64,000 nt of DNA from Heloderma charlesbogerti (taxonomy: Eukaryota > Chordata > Lepidosauria > Squamata > Helodermatidae): positions 1,054,001 through 1,118,000 of the forward strand of contig JANEZZ010000297.1 of the NCBI GenBank assembly GCA_026122225.1. The letters run 5' to 3'. The notes beneath the pieces were generated by a model. It made no database searches, was not told the origin of the DNA, and was given only the letters and a program-made list of their open reading frames with translations. Shown here piece after piece: positions 45,890 through 57,240 of this stretch (positions are counted from its first letter, which is position 1; every line of letters starts with the position of its first letter). Made by a program: the position numbers and the translations under genes.

Positions 45890-46360
45890 CAATCCAGCTC
45901 ATGACATAAAGAGACTCCTCTCATATGTGCCTGCCTGGACCTTAAGATCATCATCAGTGGCCCTTCTCCATGAGACCCTGCCAAAGGAAGCGGGTGGCTA
46001 CTAAGAGGAGGGCTTTTTCTGCTGTGGCATCCCGGCTCTGGAATGAGCTCCCTAGTGAGGTTCGCCTGGCACCTACATTGTATTCCTTTCAGCGCCAGGT
46101 TAAGACCTTTTTATTTTCCCAGGCGTTTTAGCATTTTAGCTTTCTAAACTTTTAGCTTTGCTATTTTAAATCTGTATTTTAAACTCCTGCACTGCTGCTA
46201 GGTTTTATTGTGGTTGTATTGTTATATTGTGGTTTTAATGTTCTATATATTTTAAATTGTTTTACTGTGTGCTGTTTGGTTTTAATTTTTGTGAACCGCC
46301 CAGAGAGCTTCGGCTATTGGGTGGTATAGAAATAAATAAATAAATAAATAAATAAATAAA
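45890..46360 (+). mobile_element. L2-clade LINE 3' end with (AAAT)n tail
   Basis: It contains a frame fragment corresponding to GCGGPSPxxLWNELPSEVRLA-type sequence (CTGGAATGAGCTCCCTAGTG), a poly-T-rich 3' untranslated region, GTGAACCGCCCAGAGAGCTTC and GGTATAGAAATAAATAAAT. The copy at 60370 is nearly identical. Confidence 0.9.
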
Positions 46361-46605
46361 GATATGACACACGCCACTTCATTGAATAAATGGACACAAG
46401 ACAATTCAGGCACACAAAATATAAATAAGATGAGGATTTTGTAGCTATCTCCCATTTTGTAAGAAAAATATTGGCCTGATTCTAGATATAATTGCCTGCA
46501 AGAATGCAGCGACAAAACTTAAGATTGCCTCTACTTATGAAAGCTCTAACTGGTTTGTCATGGTTAATAGCCATCGATAGATCTGTCTTCCATGAATTGC
46601 TCTGA

Positions 46606-46742
46606 AGGTAGTATCCAATGTTAGTCCTGTGTAGAGTAGGCCCATTGAAGTGAATGAGACTTAAGGTAGTCACAACTGACTTATATCCCATTCATTTCAA
46701 TGGGTCTACTCTACATCAGACTAACACTGGATACTATCCTAA
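46606..46742. mobile_element. Palindromic MITE (TAGTATCCAATGTTAGTC type)
   Basis: The arms GGTAGTATCCAATGTTAGTC and AGACTAACACTGGATACTATC enclose AGAGTAGGCCCATTGAA / TTTCAATGGGTCTACTCT. This is a clear hairpin of about 137 bp. Confidence 0.85.
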
Positions 46743-47212
46743 GATGCTTACCTAGAAGCAAATCCCACTGAATTCAATGGGATTACTTCTGAGTAAACAT
46801 GCATAGGATTGAACTGTATTTCTTCTTCTTCTTCCTCCTCTTCTTCCTCTCCTTCTCCTTCTCCTTCTCCTTCTCCTTCTCCTTCTCCTTCTCCTTCTCC
46901 TTCTCCTTCTCCTCCTCCTCCTCCTCCTCCTCCTCCTTCTCCTCCTCCTCCTTCTTCTTCTTCTTCTTCTTCTTCTTCTTCTTCTTCTTCTTCTTCTTCT
47001 TCTTCATTTTTGGCTGTCTAGCCGCAAGGGGCCCAACCAGGAGAGGAAGCTGCATGCATGACACATAGGATGCCTCAGAGGCTGTGCGGATGGGGGGGGG
47101 GTCAGATTTTTGGGAACCGACCTCGGAGCACGGACTCAGAGGTCGGTTCCCAGAAAGAAGCACATCCTGTGGCCCTCTAGACAGTGTCAAGTGGTGATAG
47201 GATTGCTCCCTT
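46743..47212. mobile_element. MITE remnants hosting a large CTT/CTCCTT expansion
   Basis: 46743-46817 is a palindromic MITE piece (CCACTGAATTCAATGGG, TTACTTCTGAGTAAACATGC). 46820-47006 is a polypyrimidine tract of CTT, CTCCTT and CTC units. 47095-47212 ends like the CAATCCTAT MITE family (GATAGGATTGCTCCCT) with an internal GAACCGACCTCGGAGC hairpin. Confidence 0.7.
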
Positions 47213-48002
47213 AAATACTTATTAATTAAAATAATAAATACATATAATTAAAATACATTAAAATACGTATTTATGAAATACATGTTAATTAAATACATAT
47301 GAATTAAAATATTTATTTAAATATTTCAAAACGGACCTAGATCCCCAACTCCCATAAGCTTTCCAGATTTTAAATAGTGTAAGCCCATTGCTGTCATTCC
47401 AGCATTGGTGTGGAATAACTCCTTGCGATTAAGATCTAGAACAGAGGTAGGCAACCTGAGTGCACCAGGCTGCCTATCGCTGATCTAGGAAGTGGATACT
47501 GGAGTTACATGTGACAAGAAATTCAAGCAAGCTCCATGTGATGTATAAGTAGCTTGAATTCCAGCCCTTTCTTCTTCTTCTTCTTCTAATCTTTGAAATG
47601 TGCACACAGATGTTAAAACTCCTCAATCTAGATGGAGACATTAAGTGCTACAGTTAAATTGCACACTGATGTTCCAGTGGACAAACAATAGGCCTCAATT
47701 GTACTGGAGCAATCTTCCTTATCCTCCATCTGTAGATCACCATTTTGCTGGTATTTAATACTATCAGCCCTGGATCAGTGCACAAAATGGGAGAATAAAA
47801 GGGGCTGGGCTGGTTTTGTCCCTAATTTGGCCAGACACAGTTACATCTACTGAAACAGGATGGTTTTATGTTGGCCAGGAAAGAAGTAGCATCTCATCCC
47901 ACCCACTTCTAAGCATTGCCCTGGGTATGTTTGATGGCAACTCTCCTGGTGGCCTTCTGTGCTCAGGACACCATCTGCTATATGGAGATCCAGACATAAA
48001 GA
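47213..48002. other. No recognised feature (BCHE intron 3)
   Basis: An AT-rich ATTAAAATACATA-like quasi-repeat lies at 47220-47330. Otherwise plain intronic DNA. Confidence 0.4.
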
Positions 48003-48085
48003 GTGCAATCCTATGCTGGCTAGGGAATGCTGGGAGTTGTAGGACTTCTTTCTGTCTAAACATGCATAGAATTGCACCCTAAAGC
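48003..48085. mobile_element. Palindromic MITE (GTGCAATCCTATG class)
   Basis: GAGTGCAATCCTATGCTGGC ... TCTAAACATGCATAGAATTGCACCCT. The two ends are inverted and related to those at 21081, with an internal deletion. Confidence 0.75.
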
Positions 48086-48124
48086 TCTATTATGGCATTC
48101 AAAAGTTGTATGTGCAGAAGGGAG

Positions 48125-48538
48125 CGAGGGTGCTGGAGAAATTTAAGACAGACTAAAATGAGGTCAGATTTCTAAGAATCCAGCCTGTGGAATCCACTCA
48201 AGAGTGACCCCCTCAGGCTGTGCAGAGTCCATGGACTTTCAGATTTTTTTAAATTTTTTTTTACTTTCCTGAAATGTATGCATATACATTTCTAGGAAAA
48301 TATGTAAGTTTCTGCTGAGAAAACATTGAATGGCAATGGCAGACAATATGCTAAATGTTACGTACTAAGGTACATTATGTAAATATTTATGTAAATACTT
48401 ATGTAATTATTTGCGTGTTTTTCTGCATGAAGAAAAAGAAAATTCACATCCATCTGTGGGCAGACGATGGAACAAAAGGCACCTGATAATCTGTGAAACA
48501 CGGATAGAGTGGATTTTTACACAGTCTGTACATCCCTA
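48125..48538. mobile_element. Short AT-rich TAGGGATG-class element B8
   Basis: The left end is eroded to CGAGGGTGCTGGAG and the right end is GTACATCCCTA. A perfect 8-bp duplication GAAGGGAG (48117-48124 and 48539-48546) fixes both ends. Nearly the same body is found in B7, including TATGTAAATATTTATGTAAATAC-like tracts. Confidence 0.9.
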
Positions 48539-48546
48539 GAAGGGAG

Positions 48547-49468
48547 TGGGGGTGAAAGCTCATGATCCACCCTCTCTGCTTGTGAATGCCCTGTATTGAT
48601 GGGCCAGGTCTGCAGAGAAAATGTATGCATTCAGGTGAACTCGACTGCAAAGCTCAATGCAATCGAAACTACTGCATTCCAGTGAACACTGTGTTCATTG
48701 GAACACATCACATTTCTTCTTCAGACCTTTCCCATCAACATGGGGAGGTCGCATGCAGAGGCAATGGGACTGGAGTGTGCATCCTAAACCCCCTCCACAC
48801 TTACAACTTTTGAACACCTGACCTGAGCAGGATTTGCAGGGTGTGTGTGTCAAGATATGGTTTATTCTGCTTTTCCTAGTGGACCCCAGTAGTGCTTCAG
48901 TTCTCCTTGTCCCGCCCTTTAAAAACCCCATGCAAATACTTTCTTATTCTCCATGTGCTTCTACAGGACATACTACCGGTGCTCTAAAGCTGCACTGGAG
49001 TCTAAATTCAATACAATGTGGAACCTGCGATTCACTCAAATTATGATTTAATTGCTGGAGAGGAAATGCCAGGTTTTACCCTTCCCTAGCTGTGATTTTA
49101 CGCATCCTTACTTGAAGGAATGGCCCAAAGGACTGAGTAGAGCTTACTTCCAAATAAATATTACCCTTTCCCCTCCCATTTTTTGATTTTGATATGAACC
49201 AGCCTTGAACTACATGAAATATGTAGTGTGCAGCTGGCCTACTCTTAGTTTTTTTACTAAGTTGGTAACTCTTCTGGTGGCTTTACTTAGTTTTTTACTA
49301 GCTAAGTAAGTGCATGGGCCCCCAATTCAGATCAGGACCACCTTGTGTGAGTAGAGGAGGTTTAACACCCCTGCCCCCATGCTTCTATTTCTGAAATTAT
49401 TCTATCCTGCTCCACATGGAGACTAAAAAAAGAAGAAAAAAGATTCAGTCTAGATCAACCCCCGCACA
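48547..49468. other. No recognised feature (BCHE intron 3)
   Basis: Ordinary intronic sequence with a short (GT)n at 48841. No repeat terminus found. Confidence 0.4.
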
Positions 49469-49476
49469 CACACAAA

Positions 49477-50046
49477 TAGGGATGGAGCAAGAGTCCAAAA
49501 AGGGGGTGGACTCTGACAGACTCCCCCCATCTGGCCTCCTGAACCTCACTCAACGAGCCCTGGGGCACTGAGGGACCCAGCCACTGAGTGCTCCGGAGCT
49601 CAGCAAGCAGCTGGGAGTGCCGCAGCACCCCAGCGCTCACCCCAGTGCTCTTGCCCTGGCCTCCTCGGGAGGAGGCCAGGGTGAGTGTGCTGGGGGCTGG
49701 CCATGCCAGGAGCCGTCCTGCTTCCACCGGCTGTCAAGAGTTTCCTTAACAGCTGGTGCAGGGAGGAAGGGCCTTGGCCGCATCCTAGTGCTCTCACCCC
49801 GGCCTCCTCGAGCAGAAGCCAGGGTGAGAGTGTTGGGAGCTGGCCATGCTGAGGACTTAGCAGTCAAAGCCTTATGCACATGAAGCACAAGGGCTTGACT
49901 GCTGGAGTCCTTGGTGAGGAGAGGAGGGTCGGCTCACACGGCTCAGCAGGCGGGGTGAGCAGGGAGGCTCACCAAGCAAGTCCGGGCTGTGCAAGCTCAT
50001 TGAGCCCCACCTCCACCTCAGACAGAGATGGGTCTGTCCATATCTA
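49477..50046. mobile_element. TAGGGATG element D1, GC-rich
   Basis: It runs from TAGGGATGGAGCAAG to GTCCATATCTA, with flanks CACACAAA and AGCACAAA (6 of 8). The inside has inverted CTGGCCTCCTC/GAGGAGGCCAG arms and two diverged tandem copies of about 150 bp containing CTCACCCC...GTGCTC and GCTGGCCATGC. GGGTGAGTG donor-like motifs occur. It lies about 320 bp downstream, in gene orientation, of BCHE exon 3. Confidence 0.7.
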
Positions 50047-50367
50047 AGCACAAACATACCTACTTGTAAGATAAAACAAAACAAAAAAAGGATCTGCTGC
50101 ACTCGTATACTGCACAACTAATCTTACATGCTTGAAGTTGAAGAGAGGCTATGAAACATGTACAAAACTAGATTTATACACATTGATTGAAAAAATGTAT
50201 TATTTAAGTGAAGCTGGTTGGCTCATTGAAAGGCCTTCTGGATTTAATTTTACACAAATTGTTCTTACCCAAAAAAGCTTAAAATTGAAATTGAAATTTA
50301 GTAGCAGCAAAGTGACCTTGTATTAACCAATTTAACTGTACATACATACATTTACTACCAAAATTAC

Positions 50368-50534
50368 CTGTCATCTCCAGGACTTTAGGAAAAAATATAT
50401 TCCAGAATCGGCACTGCTGGGCACGTAATTTTGTACGGATCTTTGTGCTGTCTGTGCTTAATATTAAGTATTTTTGTTCAGCAGTGGTGAAGACCGGCCA
50501 TCTTGTCCCATTAATCTGAGTCCCACTGGGTGTT
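50368..50534 (-). CDS. BCHE: Butyrylcholinesterase, exon 3
   Basis: The minus-strand exon is flanked by TTAATTCTTTAG at the acceptor and CAG|GTAATT at the donor. Its length is 167 bp, which is the length I know for exon 3 of mammalian BCHE. The open frame reads [15 protein letters not shown], then [20 protein letters not shown], then [21 protein letters not shown], the end of the alpha/beta-hydrolase fold of cholinesterases. WPVF, KYL and the RAQQCxFW block are conserved. The cysteine in that block is the partner of an intrachain disulphide, and NGT is a possible N-glycosylation site. It joins in phase to the exon at 40974 to give MTG-NIDEAE. The catalytic serine and acid lie in the preceding large exon, which is outside the window, so only the C-terminal sixth or so of the protein is seen. 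Confidence 0.96.
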
Positions 50535-51224
50535 CTAAAGAATTAAAGAGAAACATTAGATCCCTCATGGGAAATTACCTGCACATCAGTAGTGTAAAAA
50601 TTATTCCGTTGGAAGGTTATTTTATTTCAAAGATTGGTAGGTTTGCATGGAATTACCTCCATACTGTTGAAAGTAGATGGGAATAAATATCAACACTCTA
50701 CAACTTTAAATGGGATCACAGCAAAAGTTTAATTAAAAATATGCACTTAGTTGTATGTACTTAGCGATATGCAAATAGTGATACGCACTTAGATAATTTT
50801 TTTTATTTGGAGGTACAAAGGACACACACACATCATAATAAAATCGACGCTCACTCATCAGTTCAGTGGATGAGCCCAACAGGTCAGGCAGAAAATGCAA
50901 TCTCATGGATAACATTAAGGGCAATAAATCTACCAGCTTGGATTGTCCAAAATGCTGAATAAGAATGATAATGTCTTCCTCACAGATGCAAGAATATTGT
51001 ATTGGGGTGTGTTTTTTTGAAGTAGAAGTCCCTGAAAAAATGTGCACCTCTGTAGGTGAAATGAATTAAAAAATGTATTTTCATTAAAGCAGAAGAATGA
51101 ATATCCTAAGGGGTGTGTGTGGGGGGGAGAAAATGGTTCAACTGCTAAAAACATTACTGTGTTGTTTGCAGAAACTGAGTGATGCTGGCCCAACCTCAGT
51201 AGTATTCCTGTAAAGCAGGGGTAT

Positions 51225-51312
51225 GCAACCCCTCCAGATGTTTCAAACTACAACTCCCATAATCCCTTACCATTGGCCATGCTGGATGGGGCTGATGATG
51301 GAGGTCAGGTCA
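51225..51312. mobile_element. Palindromic MITE (CCAGATGTTT/ACAACTCCCAT type), half copy
   Basis: CCCCTCCAGATGTTTCAAAC and TACAACTCCCATAATCCCTT are followed by CCATTGGCCATGCTGGATGG. This is one arm and the centre of the family seen at 14586. Confidence 0.75.
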
Positions 51313-51930
51313 GCTAACACTGCTGTGAAGGAAAGTAGCTGGCCTAAGAAAGCCTGATTCTTCACACTGGTGTGCACATTAAGTATTTACTCAACACTTA
51401 AGCCCTAGGCAGACATAAGGGGAAAGCAGAGGGAATATGGGATCACAGGAGAAGGTTCTGCGCCTCACCTATGCATGCTATGCATAGCATGTTGACCTAT
51501 GCATGCTCTCTTGCCTGACCATAAGTCCCAATGTGTGTGCAAAGGGTTCTGTATGTGTATAAGGGCTGTGCAGATGGTTGGATGAAGACACATAGGTGGG
51601 AGCAGGGGCTGCTAATGTGGTTCCATTCTCCCTTACGCATGATCACTCTACATAGATCAATAGTAGCGTGCATTTTTTATATGTAGAAGGTGAGGTCCGG
51701 GTTTCATGCCTGTCATCTCCAGTGAAAAAAGGACCAGGTAGAAGATAATGGGAAAGACCTCTGCCTTGGAGACCTGCCACTAGTCTAAATAGCCAATACT
51801 GGGCAAGATGGTCAAATACTTTGACTAGCTGTAGTGCCGTTTATCATCCTGGTAGCAGTATAAATCAATGAGGGGAAGGACTGTATTTCTATTTTACTGA
51901 TTTATTTTCAAATATATTTGCTATCTTCTA

Positions 51931-52304
51931 GGGATGGATGATGCTTTCGAACTGTGGTGCTGGAGAAGACTCTTACAAGTCCCCTGGACTGCAAGGAGGT
52001 CAAATCAGTCAATCCTAAAGGAAATCAACCCTGAGTGCTCATTGAAAGGACAGATACTGAAGCTGAAGCTCAAATATTTTGGCCACCTAATGCGAAGAGA
52101 AAACTCTCTGGAAAAGACCCTGATGCTGGGAAAGACTGAAGGCAAAAGGAGAAGGGGACGGCAGAGGATGAGATGGCTAGATAGCATCACTGATGCAATG
52201 AATATGGACTTGAGCATGCTCCGGGAGAGAGCGGAGGACAGGAAGGCCTGGCGTGCTATGGTCCATGGGTCACGAAGAGTCGGACACGACTGAACGACTG
52301 AACA
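51931..52304 (+). mobile_element. Bov-B (RTE-clade) LINE 3' end
   Basis: An open frame of 119 codons is the C-terminal end of the Bov-B reverse transcriptase protein: WCWRRLLQVPWTARRSNQSI, LKYFGHLMRRENSLEKTLML, RRRGRQRMRWLDSITDAM, then WRAMVHGSRRVGHD and stop. The copy ends CACGACTGAACGACTGAACAA, the characteristic Bov-B tail. The frame is intact over its length but strongly 5' truncated. It occupies intron 2 of BCHE in the opposite orientation. Confidence 0.97.
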
Positions 52305-52723
52305 AAGGGATGGATGAATCCATCAGGTTTGACTTCCCTCAGTTTCTCATTTTTCCAATCTTAAATTCAGTTCATCCTGAACTTTGATTTTTTTCTTTTC
52401 TAAAGTTCTCATGACAATTTTGCATGCATTTTTTTGTGGCCATTTCACCTAACACACATTTTTTGTATGCAATTTTGCTTTTTATTTTGCAAGCAGTTTT
52501 CCTAACATAATGAATTTTGGGACATCCCTTTCACAGATATATGCATTCTTGTGTGCACTTTTTCCCAATATATGCTTTTTGGGTCTGAAGAATTCCATTG
52601 CAAAATTCAGAGAAATGCAAACTTGGAAGGGTAACTGAGCTTTGGCTTGCCTATTGGTTTGGAAGTGCAAATTAAGTAAGTTTGCATTAAAGTGCAAACC
52701 AAACGAATTTCTCCCCCATTCCA
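52305..52723. mobile_element. Probable short AT-rich TAGGGATG-class element B9
   Basis: AAGGGATGGATG directly follows the Bov-B tail and the far end reads CCCCCATTCCAA. The body has GTATGCAATTTTGC-like motifs typical of B elements. The flanks do not match, so the ends are uncertain. Confidence 0.5.
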
Positions 52724-52815
52724 AATCTTTCCAGAGAGGACTCTGTCCAAGTTGATGGCAGTAAAATCACAGAGCCAGTTCTCGAAAGCAAGGCTAAGGT
52801 GAAAAAGCTCCTTGG

Positions 52816-53245
52816 AGGGTGCAATCCTATGGGCGCTAGACAGCGGCTAGATGGCCATAGGATATGCTATTTTCCAGGAACCAACCTCGGAGCCCACGCT
52901 CTGAGATCAGTTCCCAGAGAACCAACCTCCTTGCACTTCCGCACTGCCTCCAAGGCAGTGCAGAACAGCCCCATCCTCCATGCTCACAAGATGAGAGCAG
53001 AGCAGCCAGAAAGGGGTGTGGCTGGGGCCTTCCGGGGAAGTGAGATCGTAGATGCCTGTATGACAACCTCCTTCCCCGCTCTGTACTCCCGCAGCTAGAC
53101 AGCCGCAATCGGCTGTCTAGCAGAAAAAGCAGGGCAGGAGAAGCATGGAGAGATCAATCCCCTCCGTGCATCTCCTGCCCTGCTTTGGATAGGTGGTCAC
53201 CTCCATGTTCGGAGGCGGCTGCCTATCTCGATAGGATTGCTCCCT
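52816..53245. mobile_element. AGGGTGCAATCCTAT-class MITE, complete
   Basis: AGGGTGCAATCCTAT and ATAGGATTGCTCCCT are inverted termini with one mismatch. Inside are CCAACCTCGGAGC / GTTCGGAGGC arms and a GCGGCTGTCTAGC / GCTAGACAGCCGC hairpin. No 8-bp duplication was found, so it is probably not the TAGGGATG family. Confidence 0.75.
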
Positions 53246-54118
53246 TAAGGAGATTTACAAAATCTTGTGATTGCTATTTAATGACACTCAGAAAGACTTG
53301 AAAGTCAAATGCAATAAAAACACTTGAAAGTGCAGAGTTGATATGAATAATTTGGTGGTCTTCTCCATGGTATCCAGCCAGGAAAACTGGCAAGGAAAAG
53401 CTAACTCTTTTTGAAGACAGCAGGAGTTTAAGATTGTTTACCATTATAGAAGTAGAGGTCAAGTTCAGCCATTTGCAAAAAGAGTGGGGGATTGTAAATG
53501 TTCATTTCAGAGGTTCCCCCCTCCTGACCCCTCTCTTCAGTGGCATGGTTGTTAATGTATGCTACATTTCGCAGGTGGATGGCTTCAATAAAAGCAAATT
53601 GGGTTTGGGGTTTATGTTCAGCTGAGGAAGATTTGCTTTTGTAGGAGACTGTTGGAAACAAATTGTTTGATTTGTTTGTACATGGGCTAGATGGTATCAC
53701 TAGTTTAAAACAGCAAAGATGCTGTGGCTGAATGTGTTAAATGGATAAACAACCAGCCAATGCTAAAACAAAAAGAACACCAGCTGTTCTTGGTACAGGC
53801 CACTGGCTGAATGCCTGGAATATCTCAACTCTGTGAAGTGACTACCCAGATGTAGCAGTTGAAAGTCACTTTCCTGCTGCTGTATTTGATGTTGCTTTTG
53901 AATTTCAGACCGGGGAAGGGGGGCAGTCAAAATATGGGTTGATATATTTTGCACACTGCAAAGCCCATTCACAATGGCAAATATATCTTCCAAATTCGGT
54001 GTCCAATTCAGCACGAGCTTGCTCTGCTGCTGATCCTCCCCACCACCCTTATTTTCCCACAGAAAAACTTACCTGGTGGTGGCAGCAATTGTGATACAGC
54101 TTCCATTATGCCTTAGTT

Positions 54119-54290
54119 AGGACACCACCACCACATAGTTTTCAGGGCTTGACATCCAGAGTAAGGACCCTGAGAACTACAGTTCCCAGAGTTCCTGATA
54201 CCCAAACCCTGTGAATGTAGTTCCCAGGGCTTCTGACAACTGAAATAAGGACTCAAGAGCCCTAGGAATGACATTTCCTGTGGTTCACAA
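54119..54290. mobile_element. Diverged MITE with repeated AACTACAGTTCCCAG motif
   Basis: GAGAACTACAGTTCCCAGAG, GAATGTAGTTCCCAGGGC and related segments repeat at about 60-bp spacing, with a CAGGGCTTGACAT start. Family unnamed. Confidence 0.45.
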
Positions 54291-54572
54291 TGCTGTGGAA
54301 ATTGCTGCACCAACATTCTAAGACAGAATGGATGCTGTATTTTGGAGGGATCTCCATTTGTGAGCTCCCCCACCCCACCCCCAGCAATCATCATTAAAGT
54401 TTGGGGTAAAGAAAAAGGGATGCGTTGGAGATTCACAGAAGAGCTGGGAGGCCATTTGGCCTCCAGGGCACTTTTGATGATGTCATCAGGAAAGTGACAG
54501 GGCTGTCCTTAAAAATGAGCTGTCTATCCCTGTTTGCATTTTGTGATGAAGTTTCACTTGTATATTGCATTC

Positions 54573-54609
<37 letters not shown>
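54573..54609. repeat. (GT)n microsatellite
   Basis: About eighteen GT units. Confidence 0.95.
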
Positions 54610-54614
<5 letters not shown>

Positions 54615-54779
54615 TTTCCAAAGGCATAAGGGCAATGCCAAGCAAAATTATTTTCTTGTAGGCTTCAAGACAATCCAATATGGCTCAGGAGGGCTCCTTC
54701 TTACCGGGAGATGACAAAAAACTAGATCTAGGGCCTGCAGTTCTGGCTTAAATGGGAACCTGGAATGTTCAGGATTCTA

Positions 54780-55826
54780 TATAGATTAGGGATGTACGAA
54801 ATGACTTACCTGTTCTATTTCATGACATCCGTGGGGGGGGGGAGGAGCTCCGTCCCTCCGCCCAAAATCCTCGCTGGCCAGCTCCGCTCCAAGGCAACTC
54901 CACGGAGCTGCTGGCCGGGGCCACCCACAGTGACATCTGGCTGCTGCTGGGCTGCGCAGGGATGCAAATGGCAGCTGCCATAGCCACCGCCATTTGCATC
55001 CCTTTTTATTGCTGTGATAGGCTATGTAAATAATAGAAAAGGGAACGCAAATGGCGGCGGCTATGGTGGCCACCATTTAAGTTCCCTTTTTTTGCATGAT
55101 AGGCTACGTAAATATTTACGTAGCCTATCACGGCCTCTGCAGGGATGCAAATGACATCCCTGCATTAGCCGTGATAGGCTACGTAAGTATTTACATAGCC
55201 TATCACAGGAAAAATCATGAAACAAATGGCGGCTGCAGATGTGGCTGCCATTCACAAAGCAGCGCGAACAGCACCAGGTAGGTGCTCCGTTTCACGCGCC
55301 TTTCGCGGGGTGGTGGGGCGGGGGGGCTTCATTCTGCCACGGATTTCAGGGGGCTGAATGCACTGGCATTCGGCCTCACTGAGATCCGTGCCGGAATTCT
55401 CTGCCATCCCTAATATAGATGTGCAAATCAGCAAAACATGAACTTGCCAAAGTTCTCCAAATTCCATCTCAAAGCTTATTCTGACTCAAGTCAGTGTGTG
55501 AGACAGCGATCATTTTTTTTCTTTTCACATGATAATCCATGTGTATTTTTGTATGTATTTTTTTTCCAAATGTATGCACCATTTGAGTGCATCTTTGAAA
55601 TGTACACAGTTCTCCTCCCATTGATTCAACCATATTTGTGCCCATTTTTCAAATGTATTCATGCTGTCAAATATTTATTTGGGGGGGTCTGCATACCACA
55701 TTGCAAGCTCAGAAATGTATGGACTTTGACCACAAATTGCATCTGAATCTGTGTTTAGACTGGATGATGTGAACTGGATAAATCCTATTCAAAAATTAAC
55801 TGAGATGAATTTCTCATACCTCCCTA
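54780..55826. mobile_element. TAGGGATG-class element B11, interrupted by A18
   Basis: The left terminus is TATAGATG (54780-54786 plus bases resumed after A18) and the right terminus CATACCTCCCTA at 55826. The duplication GGATTCTA (54772-54779) matches GCATTCTA (55827-55834) at 7 of 8. Removing A18 and one copy of its duplication leaves a B element of about 413 bp with GTATGCAC/GTGCATAC-like motifs. Confidence 0.75.
54787..55412 (-). mobile_element. hAT-like palindromic element A18 (U/V) in BCHE intron 2
   Basis: It runs from TAGGGATGTACG to CTGCCATCCCTA with a perfect 8-bp duplication ATATAGAT (54779-54786 and 55413-55420). Both outward donors are present: AGGTAAGT on the minus strand at 54809/54810 and CAGGTAGGT on the plus strand at 55277/55278. 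Palindromes with TAGGCTACGTAAATATTTACG and CAAATGGCGGC motifs are intact. Confidence 0.93.
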
Positions 55827-55834
55827 GCATTCTA

Positions 55835-57240
55835 GCATCTATCAGGAAGAAATGCTTATCTGCTTTTTTGTTCCTCTGTTTGAATAAAGCAGATTATGAA
55901 AAGCAGCACTGAGTCAAAAAAAAAGTTCAAAACATCCAAGTAGGTCCCTTCACACTATGATACTGCAACACATCTTTTCAGAAAAAAAGATTATCCAGAA
56001 ACACAGCCACTTTAGTGTATGGTTACCACAATCAAGTGTTCATTCAGGCTAAAAAGGCAAGTGAAGAATGAATAAAAGAGACCCTAAATAATTAGGGCAT
56101 CTAATATTGTGTCTTGGAAATGAGTGACCATGAGTCCTTTCATACAGAATACTAGTAGGGTTGGAAGGGGCCTATAAGACCTTCGAGTCCAACCCCCATA
56201 TGCACTTTATATACATTTATCATGTATATGAAAAAGAAAGTTTCCTCCCCCTTTCTTTTTTTCTAGTTCAAATAATTACAAGACCCCCCATACCATTGAA
56301 ATAAAAAGGCAGCAGTGGTAAACATAGTGAACCAGTACAAGATGAAATATAGGCTTTGAAGGTACATCATGACCCATTTCATAATATCTACTGTTAGATA
56401 CTGCATTCCAAACATTTAGCTCCACGTGAAAGCCCACTGGACAGACACTTGTGAAGTCAAGCTATTACTCTAAAGTAGCCCTTAATCTGATCTGGCATGG
56501 CAATTCCTAAATTCCTCCATTGCCTTCTTTGCTAATTCTGCTCTGATTAGCTTATGGCACCATTTAATTGCGTGTTTATTTGTGCCTCCAGAGAATAGTG
56601 ACTTAAGCAGAGCTGACTACTACTTCAGTTCAAGAGCAGGACACTAATAGCACTGTCAGAACTCATTTAGATGCCTCGCTGCTATGAAATAAATCATGAC
56701 ATCCCAAATTGTAATTTACAGGTAGGAAAGGGATTGTGCTTATGGATGCAGATATCACTTTGCAGAAAATGATTGAAAACATTATCAGTTTAATAGAGTG
56801 CAGTGCCATGTGAAACCTTGATGCTTATATATTTTCTTTAAAAAAAATGATCTGCAGTGCTAGAGAGCATTTACTGCTGTAACAAGAGATATACAGAAAC
56901 TCCCTCTTATCCGATTCACCACATGCATGTTTATTCAGAAGTGGGTTCCATTGAGTTCAATGGGACTTACCCACAGGAAAGTGCATCTAGGATTGCAGGC
57001 TTAAAGGCACATCCTAAACTGGTTTACAGTCTGAAGTTTGCTGTGGGTCTGCTTCAGATTATTGCCTCACCTATCAATTCTCTAAAATCTTAAGCCTTTT
57101 CTTCTCAGGCATTGGTATATAAATTGGACCCCATTGCTTAATTTGACTTCTAGTGTGTCTTCTAGTTGGATAATAATTAATAGTATGGACATTGCATGGA
57201 TTGGAAAAGAAGAATATGTGTGTTTGGGGGTCCCCCCATA
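55835..57240. other. Intronic DNA with small repeat pieces
   Basis: A CR1 3' end on the minus strand lies at about 56148-56206 (GGGTTGGACTCGAAGGTCTT on that strand). A palindromic MITE remnant lies at 56927-57004 (CCATTGAGTTCAATGGGAC). The rest is unremarkable. Confidence 0.55.

Larger units (their letters stand above)
40975..50367 (-). other. BCHE: BCHE intron 3
   Basis: This is the 9,393-bp interval between the two BCHE exons, from GTAATT (donor at 50367) to TTTTACAG (acceptor at 40975). It contains MITEs, a CR1-like fragment, an L2 copy, B8, the D element and a large CTT expansion, and no other coding evidence. Confidence 0.85.

Noticed and set aside
46783..47190. 135-codon lysine/glutamate frame and serine- or phenylalanine-rich frames opposite
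   Set aside because: Translation of the CTT/CTCCTT microsatellite.
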